Source of the DNA: Haloarcula amylovorans
GTDB taxonomy: Archaea > Halobacteriota > Halobacteria > Halobacteriales > Haloarculaceae
Direction: 5' to 3'
DNA length: 64,000 bases
Assembly: GCF_004681185.1 (NCBI RefSeq)
Contig: NZ_SRIF01000002.1
Coordinates: 248,001 to 312,000, forward strand
Both the position numbers and the translations under genes were made by a program. The notes beneath the pieces were generated by a model, which had not been told where the DNA came from, ran no database searches, and saw only the letters and a program-made list of their open reading frames with translations. Of the stretch, positions 51,979 through 60,800 are shown piece by piece (the first letter of the stretch is position 1; every line of letters starts with the position of its first letter).

Positions 51979-52719
51979 CTACCACCACCCGCCGCAGTCG
52001 AAGTTATCGGCGACGTGGCTCTCGACTGCATCGCGGGTGCAGGAGGTCAACGTGGTCGTGTGGCCGTCGTAATCGTTGTTCGCTGGGTCGTCGGTGCAGG
52101 TGTCCCAGTTGGCACCGATGGGTCGATTGGTGCCGGTCTCGTACGTCGTAATCATCGGCGACACTTCCGTCGGTGAGTAGTAGTCACTACCCGTCAGCAG
52201 GCCGCCATCCTCGTGTGTCGCGCTCATCGTGTGGAAACACTCGTGGAGCACCATGTTCCTGAATATCTCCTCGTCGTACTCGAGATGGTCGTAGTCGGGC
52301 GTGGGATTAACGGTCACCTCAGCCGACGACGCCTGTCCGTCGGTGACCAGTCGCCCCGGCTCTTCGAGGCTCCCGTCACAGTCCGACAGCAGGAGGTACG
52401 TCGTCCCCGCTTCGTTGCCACAGCTCTGGCGGAACGCCTCGAAATCCACCGACTCGGACTCGTCGTCTTTCGTGTACAGTTCGCCTCTGCTCGCGTTGAG
52501 GTCGAAATCAACCGATACGCTCGATAAGACGTCGACCGCGCTGTCTATCCAGCTGCCCCAGTAGTAACTCACCGTCGATGTGTAGTGGACTTCGACGTCG
52601 ACCGTGTTCGTACACGCACTCGCAGTGCCAGCACTGGCAGCGAGCAATCCACTCCCACTGACTGCCGCGCCCGTCTGTTTGAGCACCGTCCGTCGCGTCC
52701 GCTCGGTTTCATCGGACAT
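51979..52719 (-). CDS. Tat-exported protein with an HExxH metallopeptidase-like motif
   Basis: A 246-residue protein. It begins with a Tat signal (TRRTVLKQTG, hydrophobic AAVSGSGLLAAS, then ASACT). The mature domain has MVLHECFHTMSATHEDG near residue 185, giving HExxH with a further His seven residues later, a zincin-like arrangement. Cysteines occur at FRQSCGNE, LSDCDG, DTCTDD, TSCTRD and FDCGGWW, suggesting disulfides outside the cell. No close family is recognised. The ATG at 52719 fits the signal; the longer frame has an extra hydrophobic start. Confidence 0.7.
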   Translation of the reverse strand: MSDETERTRRTVLKQTGAAVSGSGLLAASAGTASACTNTVDVEVHYTSTVSYYWGSWIDSAVDVLSSVSVDFDLNASRGELYTKDDESESVDFEAFRQSCGNEAGTTYLLLSDCDGSLEEPGRLVTDGQASSAEVTVNPTPDYDHLEYDEEIFRNMVLHECFHTMSATHEDGGLLTGSDYYSPTEVSPMITTYETGTNRPIGANWDTCTDDPANNDYDGHTTTLTSCTRDAVESHVADNFDCGGWW

Positions 52720-52789
52720 ACGGACTGGCAGAATATCGGAATACTGAAAAAACAACCACTAACCCACAAGTAAGTAACTGGTCGCTAGC

Positions 52790-53392
52790 TCACCTCTGCT
52801 CGATGTCGGCCCGACCGCTGGTCGCGCTCCGGATGCGGTCCCGTAGCGTCGCGCCCTCGCTCTGGGGGACTCGCACCGAGAACGTCACGTCGGCCGCGTA
52901 GTCGGCGTCGAACTCGACGCCCGCAGACTCTAACAACCCCCGGACGCTGCCGGAGTCGTCGTACTCGACGGTAACGGCGAAGCGTTCGTGGGGGACTGCC
53001 TCGACGACGCCAGCGGCGTCGACGCCCTCCTTGACCGCCCGCGAGTACGACCGGGCCAACCCGCCGACGCCGAGGTTCGTCCCACCGTAGTAGCGGGTGA
53101 CGACAGCCGCGACGTTCTCCAGATCCCGCTGCTGGAGGACGTTCAGCGCGGGTTTGCCGGCGCTTCCGCTCGGCTCGCCGTCGTCGTTCGAGTACTCCCG
53201 GAACGGTGACGCTCGCACGCGGTAGGCCGGCACGTTGTGGGTCGCGTCGGCGTAGGCATCCCGAATCTCCGCGACGAACGCCTCGGCGTCTTCGACCGTC
53301 TCGACGGGCGCGACGTGACCGATAAACTCCGAGCCACGCACCTCGGAGCGGGCCTCGGCGCGGCCTTCGACGGTCCTGTAGCTGTCTGCCAC
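52790..53392 (-). CDS. IMPACT/YigZ family protein
   Basis: A 200-residue protein with the YigZ (UPF0029) signature: GEPSGSAGKPALNVLQ and VVTRYYGGTNLGVGGLARSYSRAVKEG. The C-terminal DUF1949-like part is present. Members are related to the yeast Gcn1-binding IMPACT protein and may bind RNA or ribosome-related partners; function in archaea is unknown. It is a stand-alone gene with the ATG at 53392. Confidence 0.9.
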   Translation of the reverse strand: MADSYRTVEGRAEARSEVRGSEFIGHVAPVETVEDAEAFVAEIRDAYADATHNVPAYRVRASPFREYSNDDGEPSGSAGKPALNVLQQRDLENVAAVVTRYYGGTNLGVGGLARSYSRAVKEGVDAAGVVEAVPHERFAVTVEYDDSGSVRGLLESAGVEFDADYAADVTFSVRVPQSEGATLRDRIRSATSGRADIEQR

Positions 53393-53463
53393 GCTCGCCC
53401 GTACTCACGGCGCGCGAATAGCGCTTGTCGTTCGGCGAGTTCCGTCCGTCTCGAAAAATCAGC

Positions 53464-53967
53464 TCAGGCCAGTTCGATGGTCCGGACGAACGGCATGTTC
53501 CGTATCTCGTTGATCAACTCGCCCGGCAGTTCCTCGTCGGTGATGACGTAGAGGCGCGGTTCGTCGGTGAACTCGGGGTCCTCGCTCAACACCTGCCGGA
53601 TGGTGATGTCGTGGTCCGCGATGGCGTCAGTCACCGCCGAGACGATGCCAACCTCGTCGGCCGCCCGAACCGAGACGGTGATGGCGGTCAGGTCCAGTAC
53701 CGGCGCTAAGTCGAGGAGACTGGGAACCGCCGAGATGTTCCGGAAGATGCGGCGCAGTTCCTCGTCTTCGAGGATGGCATCCGTTGTCGCGTTGACCACG
53801 CGCCGGTCCACGCCGACCTCCCGGGCGATGCCCGTATTCGGGATTTCGATGCCGCCGGAGACGACGCGACCCTCCTCGTTGACCGAGAACCCGCGTTCGA
53901 GCAACAGGCGGATGACCGCCTGTTGGCCCGGTGAGTCCTCGAACTTCCGCATGATCTCGTCGAACAT
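53464..53967 (-). CDS. ACT-domain regulator next to hisB
   Basis: A 167-residue protein. An N-terminal HTH-like half (FSVNEEGRVVSGG, TGIAREVGVDRRVVNATTDAIL) is followed by an ACT domain (LTAITVSVRAADEVGIVSAVTDAIADHDITIRQVL). Such archaeal proteins are annotated as regulators of amino acid metabolism. It starts five bases after the hisB stop in the same direction, so a role in sensing histidine or related amino acids is plausible but unproven. Confidence 0.82.
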   Translation of the reverse strand: MFDEIMRKFEDSPGQQAVIRLLLERGFSVNEEGRVVSGGIEIPNTGIAREVGVDRRVVNATTDAILEDEELRRIFRNISAVPSLLDLAPVLDLTAITVSVRAADEVGIVSAVTDAIADHDITIRQVLSEDPEFTDEPRLYVITDEELPGELINEIRNMPFVRTIELA

Positions 53968-53972
53968 CGACG

Positions 53973-54560
53973 CTACAGTTCGCCTTTCGTGCTGGCGACG
54001 TCGCTCCGGCGCTCGTCGATACGAGTCGCATCGTCGAGCGCCCGCGCCAGCCCCTTGAACAGCGCCTCGATCTCGTGGTGGGCGTTCTCGCCGGTGACGC
54101 CACAGTGCAGCGTCAACCCAGCGTTGGTCGCCAGCGAGCGCCCGAAGTGTTTCGCCATGTGGCTGGTCAGCTCGCCGACGCGGCCCTGCGAGAACTCCCC
54201 GTCGAAGCCGAAATACGGCCGACCGGAGACGTCCACGACGACGCTGGCGACGGCCTCGTCCAGCGGCACCTTCCGGTCGGCGAAGCGGACGATGCCGCGC
54301 TTCTCGCCGAGCGCCTCCTCGAAGGCCTCGCCGAGCGTGATCGCCACGTCCTCGACGGTGTGGTGATCGTCGATTTCGAGGTCGCCATCGCACTGGACGG
54401 TCAGGTCGAACAGCCCGTGCGTGGCGAAGGAGTCGAGCATGTGGTCGAAGAAGCCGATGCCGGTGTCGACGGTGCTGTCGCCGTCGCCGTCGAGATCCAG
54501 CGTCACCTCGATGTCCGTCTCGGCCGTCTCGCGGGTGACAGCCGCCGTGCGGTCGCTCAT
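53973..54560 (-). CDS. hisB: Imidazoleglycerol-phosphate dehydratase
   Basis: A 195-residue single-domain HisB, which dehydrates imidazole glycerol phosphate in histidine synthesis. [17 protein letters not shown] and [16 protein letters not shown] hold the metal-binding histidines of each half, and [19 protein letters not shown] and [12 protein letters not shown] complete the motif set. It heads a two-gene unit with the ACT regulator. Confidence 0.95.
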   Translation of the reverse strand: MSDRTAAVTRETAETDIEVTLDLDGDGDSTVDTGIGFFDHMLDSFATHGLFDLTVQCDGDLEIDDHHTVEDVAITLGEAFEEALGEKRGIVRFADRKVPLDEAVASVVVDVSGRPYFGFDGEFSQGRVGELTSHMAKHFGRSLATNAGLTLHCGVTGENAHHEIEALFKGLARALDDATRIDERRSDVASTKGEL

Positions 54561-54714
54561 ACGTTGTCTCTATCGGCCGTCTATTTGGGAATTGTGACCG
54601 CTAGTGATTATTGGCTGAATTGGCTTTGTTGAAACCCTCAGCAGAGGACATATCTTGACTCGGTGCGATCAATACAGGGATTCACTTATCGGGGCAGGCA
54701 GTGTACTGTTCACT

Positions 54715-55002
54715 ATGCCTGAAGAAGTGCTGTTCAAATCGGAAAGCGACCAGAGTCGAGAAGAGATTGCATCGTACCTTCGGAAAGTTGCGGATAATCT
54801 CGACAGCGGAAACGCTATCAGCCTGAAAGCAGGTTCCGAGTCTGTAACACTGAATCCTCCTGCCCGACCGACCTTCGAGGTCAAAGCTGAACGCGAAGGC
54901 CCAGCTGGCAATATGACTGAATTAAGTGTCGAGTTCGAACTCGAATGGGACGAGAATGCCAGTGGGGAGAGCAGCGGAAGTGACCAGCTAGAAATTGAGT
55001 AA
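54715..55002 (+). CDS. Amphi-Trp domain-containing protein
   Basis: A 95-residue acidic protein with the pattern EEVLFKSESDQSREEIASYLRKVADNL, followed by strands ISLKAGSESVTLNPP and FEVKAEREGP. This matches the small amphi-Trp family, common in haloarchaea. The gene is less GC-rich than its neighbours. Its function is unknown. ATG 54715 gives the usual length. Confidence 0.78.
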   Translation: MPEEVLFKSESDQSREEIASYLRKVADNLDSGNAISLKAGSESVTLNPPARPTFEVKAEREGPAGNMTELSVEFELEWDENASGESSGSDQLEIE

Positions 55003-55359
55003 TCACTCCGCACGGTCAATCTAACGGCTATTTCACGCGAGAAGGTATCTACGGATGGGGTTCAAGAGAGTCACTGAATTCTTGTTGCAGAGAGCGAACG
55101 GGCTCAGAACGGCCGGAAAGCCCCCGCTTGAGCGCGGTCGCTGTGCGACATATTCTCGCTCGCGGCGCTCGCTCGAATAGGGGTCGCGCAGGCGACCACG
55201 TAAACGCGCTCGGGTACCGGGAGACCGACGGTCTCCCGAGCAATCGGGCGGCGAGCCGCCCGATGACGGCCCCTTTCAGTCCACCCCGTCGTTTTTCTCG
55301 ATCGCTAGCAGGACATTCTGGCTGTCAGTGCTGACTCTCATCTCCTCCCGTAACCACCG
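55003..55359. other. 357-base gap with strong inverted repeats
   Basis: No gene is visible between the amphi-Trp stop and the MFS stop. The second half contains three hairpins (see the entry at 55182-55264). The first half is GC-rich without obvious features. Confidence 0.5.
55182..55264. repeat. Group of three strong hairpins
   Basis: GGTCGC/GCGACC (55182-55197, loop GCAG), CGGGAGACC/GGTCTCCCG (55218-55238, loop GAC, 9 bp) and ATCGGGCGGC/GCCGCCCGAT (55243-55264, 10 bp with a two-base loop, or 9 bp with a tetraloop) lie close together between two genes. This is the same type of architecture as the 441-655 array. The group is near the ends of the MFS and amphi-Trp genes. Confidence 0.75.
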
Positions 55360-56571
55360 CTAGTCGTTCGCGGTGCCGATGACGCTCCACGTCACGAGCA
55401 GGAGCGCCAGCAGTACACAGAGCGGGAGCAAGAGCAGTCGCATCGCCCGGAGGACGTCGGTCCCGCTGATGACGAACCCCATCACCGCCGGGACGGCGGC
55501 GAACCCGACGGAGGACGTGACGGCGGCCGTCGAGTTGACGGGGGTGCTGTATTCGGGGACGCTCTCGACGCCGTAGGCGACCATCGTTGGGTAGAGACCC
55601 GAGAGCCCGAGTCCGATGGCGAAGAAGCCGACGAGGAGGCTATACCCTTCGGCGACGAAGAACGCGTACGCGAAGGCGGGCACCGTCAGCGCGACCAGCC
55701 CCGTCGCCAGGCGGACGTAGCCGAACCGCTCGGAGAGTCGCCCCGAGAGGAACCGGCCGGGGATGTACGCCCCAAGTAGCACGGACAGCGACGCCGTCGC
55801 CACCGAGCCCGGGAGCCGGCCCTGCGCGTAGGTCGTCAGCCACGTGAAGAGGCCGCCCTCGAAGCCGGCGATGAGGAAGACGGCGGCGGACATCGCCACT
55901 ACCTCTCGGCGGCGGGCCAGCCCTCGGACCGCCGCCAGACTGAGTGGGTCGTCGCCGCCACCGACCGACGGCGTCGGGAGCGAGCGGACCAACAGGAGGA
56001 GCGGGACGAACGCGACGACCAAGGCGAAGTAGGCGAGTCGCCAGTCGCCGACGACGAGGGCGGCGGCGACGAGGAGGGGGCCGATGGTAGCGCCGACCGC
56101 CCACATCATGTCGTAATACCCGAAGAGACGGCCTCGCTGGGCGGGATAGAGGTGGCTCAACAGCGGCCGGGCACTCCCGCGACCGACGCCGACGAAGCTC
56201 TCGCGGCCGAACGACGCCGCGAGAAAGAACAGGAACGATGGAGCGACGCCCATCACGAGGACGCCGACGCCGGTGCCGACGACGGCCAGCATGAGGAGGC
56301 GACGTGTGTCGAAGCGGCCGCCGACAACGCCGACGAGCATCACCACCAGCAGGAAGCTGATGGTTCCGGCTGGCGCGACGAGTCCTAACTGCCACTCCGG
56401 GACGGTGAACGTCTCTTGGAGCGCCGGGATGACAGCGCCGCGCATCTGGAGCGCTGCGCCTTCGAGCGTCATGTATGCGAAGGCGACCACGGTCCACCAC
56501 CGCCGACTTGTCCGCTGGGCGTCGCTCTCGCGGTTCGGCTCGCCCTCTCGTGCGGTGGCGGTCTCACCCAT
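55360..56571 (-). CDS. MFS transporter
   Basis: A 403-residue carrier with 12 predicted helices. The loop motif between helices 2 and 3 is VGVVGGRFDTRRLLML, and the second half repeats GRFLSGRLSERFGYVR. The substrate cannot be read, but the divergent TrmB regulator suggests a sugar or related compound. The start at 56571 fits; the larger frame runs upstream without motif content. Confidence 0.82.
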   Translation of the reverse strand: MGETATAREGEPNRESDAQRTSRRWWTVVAFAYMTLEGAALQMRGAVIPALQETFTVPEWQLGLVAPAGTISFLLVVMLVGVVGGRFDTRRLLMLAVVGTGVGVLVMGVAPSFLFFLAASFGRESFVGVGRGSARPLLSHLYPAQRGRLFGYYDMMWAVGATIGPLLVAAALVVGDWRLAYFALVVAFVPLLLLVRSLPTPSVGGGDDPLSLAAVRGLARRREVVAMSAAVFLIAGFEGGLFTWLTTYAQGRLPGSVATASLSVLLGAYIPGRFLSGRLSERFGYVRLATGLVALTVPAFAYAFFVAEGYSLLVGFFAIGLGLSGLYPTMVAYGVESVPEYSTPVNSTAAVTSSVGFAAVPAVMGFVISGTDVLRAMRLLLLPLCVLLALLLVTWSVIGTAND

Positions 56572-56614
56572 ACGTGTGCCTCTGGCCACAGGTGGAAAAA
56601 TATTTTGTGTCCAG

Positions 56615-56622
56615 TTGTACAA
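56615..56622. promoter_or_regulatory. Palindrome TTGTACAA in the MFS/TrmB divergent promoter
   Basis: An eight-base perfect palindrome lies 10 bases before the TrmB ATG, in a 60-base intergenic region shared with the MFS gene. A related GGGTATTGTACCC occurs before the GH97 gene, so a common operator is possible but unproven. Confidence 0.35.
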
Positions 56623-56631
56623 TCCTATCCC

Positions 56632-57696
56632 ATGGCGACCGACAGGCTGCACGACCACCTCGAAGCCTTCGGCCTCTCGGAGAAGGAGGTCGAGGCGTAT
56701 CTGGCCGTTCTCAGGGCGGGCGAGGCCACGACGAGCGAGGTGTCGCGGGCCGCCGACGTCTCACAGGGGTACGTCTACGAACTGGCGGGCGCGCTGACCG
56801 AGCGGGGGCTGGTGACGATCGACGAGACGGCGAATCCGACCGTCTTGCGGGCGCGTCCGCCCGAGGAGGCGATGGGGTCGCTCACGTCTCGTCTCGAAGA
56901 AGTGCGCGAGAGCGTCGAGACGCTGTACACCGAACCCGCCGCCGAGACGGGCACCGTCGAGGTGATTCACTCGCGGCCGACGGTCAGAAAACGGGCCGAG
57001 CGCTATCTCCGTGAGGCTGAGCAAGAGGCGTTTCTCGTTCTCCCCGCGCCGGAGCTGGCCCATCTACAGGACGCTCTCGTGGCCGCCCGGGGCCGCGGGG
57101 TGTTCGTCTACGTGCTAGCGGTCGCACCACTCACCGAGGACGCCTTGGACCGGGACTGGGCGGCGTGTACCGACGTCGTTCGGACGTGGGACGCCACCCC
57201 GCCGGCGTTCGTCCTCGTCGACGAGACGACCGGCCTCATCGGCTCGCACGGCATCCTCTCGGGTCGGCACGGCGAGGAGTACGCGGTGGCGTTCGCCCAG
57301 CGCGAAATCGCGAGCGGCCTGCTCGGTAATACCGTCGCCAACTTTTGGCCGATGGGCGAGGACCGCTACGTTACCGACCCCGACCCGCTGCCGACGACCT
57401 ACGACCACCTGCGGACGGCCGCGACCAACGCGGCGCTCCATCGGGCGGCCGGCCGGGACCTGCTCGCGGACGTGACGCTCCGGGACTTAGACGACGGGGA
57501 GGTGCGCTACGAGCGAGTGCCGGTCGTCGAGGTGCGACAGAACCTCGTCGGCGACCCGAACAACGACTTCCCCTTCGAGAACAACATCGTCTTCGAGACG
57601 CCCGATGGTCGCGTCGCCGCCGGCAACGTGGGCGGGGGGATCAGTCCGTTTTACGAAGGGTATGGCGCGACTGTAGTCACGCTCTACGGCGAGTAA
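56632..57696 (+). CDS. TrmB-family transcriptional regulator
   Basis: A 354-residue protein. The N-terminal winged helix (HLEAFGLSEKEVEAYLAVLRAGEATTSEVSRAADVSQGYVYELAGALTERGLV, in fact the TrmB HTH with its YVYELAG recognition helix) is followed by the TrmB sugar-binding domain, with segments VIHSRPTVRKRAERYL and GSHGILSGRHGEEYAVAF. TrmB proteins regulate sugar transport and central carbon genes and respond to maltose, trehalose or glucose. It is divergent from the MFS gene and upstream of the GH97 gene. Confidence 0.9.
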   Translation: MATDRLHDHLEAFGLSEKEVEAYLAVLRAGEATTSEVSRAADVSQGYVYELAGALTERGLVTIDETANPTVLRARPPEEAMGSLTSRLEEVRESVETLYTEPAAETGTVEVIHSRPTVRKRAERYLREAEQEAFLVLPAPELAHLQDALVAARGRGVFVYVLAVAPLTEDALDRDWAACTDVVRTWDATPPAFVLVDETTGLIGSHGILSGRHGEEYAVAFAQREIASGLLGNTVANFWPMGEDRYVTDPDPLPTTYDHLRTAATNAALHRAAGRDLLADVTLRDLDDGEVRYERVPVVEVRQNLVGDPNNDFPFENNIVFETPDGRVAAGNVGGGISPFYEGYGATVVTLYGE

Positions 57697-57808
57697 CTCG
57701 GTAACGAGTTGGTTTAGGGCGCCTCCCACGATCGGCCGTAAAATGGCCGAAACAGTCCGATTAAACGATTGGAATACTATTTAGAGACACATTAGTAATG
57801 GGTCCCCC

Positions 57809-57821
57809 GGGTATTGTACCC
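57809..57821. promoter_or_regulatory. Palindrome GGGTATTGTACCC upstream of the GH97 gene
   Basis: A 5-bp palindrome with a three-base centre, five bases before the start codon. It shares the TTGTAC core with the palindrome in the TrmB/MFS promoter. If it is an operator, it would tie the GH97 gene to the TrmB regulator; this is inference. Confidence 0.35.
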
Positions 57822-57826
57822 AATCG

Positions 57827-60800
57827 ATGTCTGAGGATAGACTGACACGCTCCTCGACGTATAGCAGACGGCAGTTCGTAGGGGGACTGGCTTCGCTACT
57901 CGCAGCCGCGACGTTCTCGCGCGAAGTCTCGGCCGCGACGGCGGAACCGGTGACTTCGGGGGACGACTCGGCGACGCAGACGGTCACGTCGCCAGACGAC
58001 TCTATCGCGGTCACGGTGGACGTCGGCGACGGCGTCCCGACCTACAGCGTCTCGGTCGACGGGACCACCTACGTCACGTCGTCCGAACTCGGCTTCGACT
58101 TCCAGAACCAGCAGTCCTTCGGCGCGAGCGCCGGCGGGGACGTGACGGCCCTGACGGTCTCTGGCAGCGAACGCGGGTCCGAGGTGGAGCGGTGGGACCC
58201 CATCTGGGACCAGTACGACAGCGTGCGCGAAGAATACAACTACCTCCGGGTGGGGCTCGAAGAGGAAGCCATTCCGGGCCGGCAGGCGACGCTCGAACTC
58301 CGGGTCTTCAACGACGGACTGGGCTTCCGGGTCGTCTTCCCCGAAGCCTTCGGCAACAGCGAAGGCAACTTCGTCATCACGTCGGAGAACACCGCGTTCA
58401 ACTTCGCGGACGACTACACCAGCTGGTGGATCGAGAACCGCTTCGCCCAACCCGACAATGAACCGGGCCGCTTCGAGGCGGAGTATCAGGAGACGCCGCT
58501 CAGCGAGATTCCGTCGGGCACCGAAGAACAGATCCCGGGTGGGTCCTCGGTACGCGAGGGCGCACACACGCCGCTGACGATGGACGCCGGCGACGTACAT
58601 CTGAGTGTCCACGAGGCAGACCTCACCGACTACGCGACGCTCTCCATCGCGCCCGACGGCGAAGGTGGGACCGACTTCTCGGCGGAGCTGGCACCGCTGC
58701 CCGACGGGACGAAAGTTGCCGCGGAAGCGCCCCACGTGACGCCGTGGCGAACCGTGCAGGTGGGTTCGACCCCCGGCGACCTGGTGGAGTCATCGCTCAT
58801 CCCGCTGTTGAACGACGACCTGAACGAGGACGTTCTGCCCAACGGCGAGACGGACTGGATCGAACCCAAGAAGTACGTCGGCATCTGGTGGCTGATGATC
58901 GCTGGCAGCGCGAACTGGGAGTACAAGACCGACGAGGAGATCAGCAACAGCGGCAACAACCCGGCGAGCTACATCCACGGGGCCCGCACCGAGCGGATGA
59001 AGCGCTACCTGAAGTTCGCCAGCGAGAGCGGGATCGACAGCGTTCTCGCCGAGGGGTGGAACCAGGGCTGGGACACCTACCCCGGCGACGGCACGGGTCT
59101 GGAGATGGGCGTCGACGACTCCTATCCCGACTTCGACCTCTTCGAGCTCACCGACTACGGGGCGAACTTAGATCCCGCTACCGAGTTCACCATCCACAAC
59201 GAGACCGCCGGGAACGTCGTCAACTACGAGGAGCAGATCCGAGACGGCATCTTCGCCGGCTACGACGGCGAGGGTATCCACTCCATCAAGAACGGCTACG
59301 TCTCGAACCCCGGCCTCGGCTTCGAGGGCGACGGCTCGTTCGCGACGCACAACCACCACAGCCAACTAGCGGTCAACCACCACGAGTTCGTCGCTCGCGA
59401 GGCGGCGGCCAACCGCCAGCTGCTCGAACGCCACGAGGCCGACAAGCCCACGGGGAAGCACCGCACCTACCCCAACCGCGCGGCGACGGAGACGGTTAAG
59501 GCACAGGAGTACGACGGGTTCGGTGCCCTCGGTTCCGACGTAGACGAGGACCACCACGTCACCCTGCCCTTTACCCGGATGCTGGCCGGTCCGATGAGCT
59601 ACCAGCCCGGTATCTTCGACATCACGTTCAACGACTCGACGGGCGGGCGCATCCAGACGACACGCGCGAAGCAACTCGCCATGTACCCGACGTACCACGC
59701 CGGGCTCCAGATGGCGGCGGACCGCATCGAGGCGTACGTCAGTCCCGAGTTCGAGGTCGGCCAGCTGTTACAGGCCCAGTCGGGCGAACTCGACGGGATG
59801 ATAACGTCCGACGACTGGCGCAACGCCTTCGGCGGCCACTACGTCCCCGTCGACCCCAACAGCGAACCCTCGGGCGCGTCAGTCTCGTTCACCGTTCGCG
59901 ACGTTGCTAACGCGGGCGAGTACGACCTCCATCTGCGCTACGCCAGCGACGCCGAGGAGAACGCCCAGCGCGTGAAAGACGCCGGCGGCCCGCAGGCGAC
60001 GCTCTCGGTCAACGGCGACGAGCGGACTATCAATCCCGAGTTCACCGAGTACTGGGACCAGTGGGAGATATTCACGACGACCGTCTCGCTCTCGGAAGGC
60101 GACAACACCGTCGCCATCGAACTGAACTACGACGACTCGGGCGGCTCCTTCGAGGGCGACGTCGGCGGATTCAACCTCAACACGGTCGCGGTCACCGAGA
60201 CCGGCGAATCCTCGCCGGTCCCGGCCGAGTTCGTCGGCTACACGCCGGAGAACGAGAACTTCGACACCGTGCCGGAGTTCGACTTCCTCGAAACCGTCCC
60301 GGCCGGTGGCTGGGACGACACCGAAGTCGTCGACGCCGCCATCGCGGACTACTCCGTCACCGCCCGACAGAAAGACGACGAGTGGTTCCTCGGCGCGATG
60401 ACCGACGAACAGGGCCGCGCCATCGACGTGCCCCTCTCGTTCCTCAGTTCCGGCGACGACGAGGAGAAAGGGCGCGGTAAGGGTCACGAAAAGAACTGCC
60501 CCCACGACGGCGACAACGGCCCCGGCAACGGCCGCGGCCCGAACGGTCCGAAGTACGTCGCCGAGATCTACACCGACGGCATCGGCGCGGGCAGCGCGGC
60601 CAACGCCACCGAGGTCGAGATATCGGAAGCCATCGTCAATCCGAGTACGACGCTCCTGGCCTCGATGGCTCAGTCCGGCGGGACCGCAGTTCGGTTCCGC
60701 CGCGCCGAGGGCCGCGAGATTCGGGACCTTCCCGAGTACGAGCGCCCGACTCAGGAGTTCGATGTCACAATCGACGGAAACCCTTACGTGCAGGAACCGT

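Noticed and set aside
57775..57797. TACT...AGTA pair before the GH97 gene as a TrmB site
   Set aside because: The spacing (15 bases) is longer than that known for TrmB sites in Halobacterium (TACT-N7-8-GAGTA), so it was not listed as a feature.
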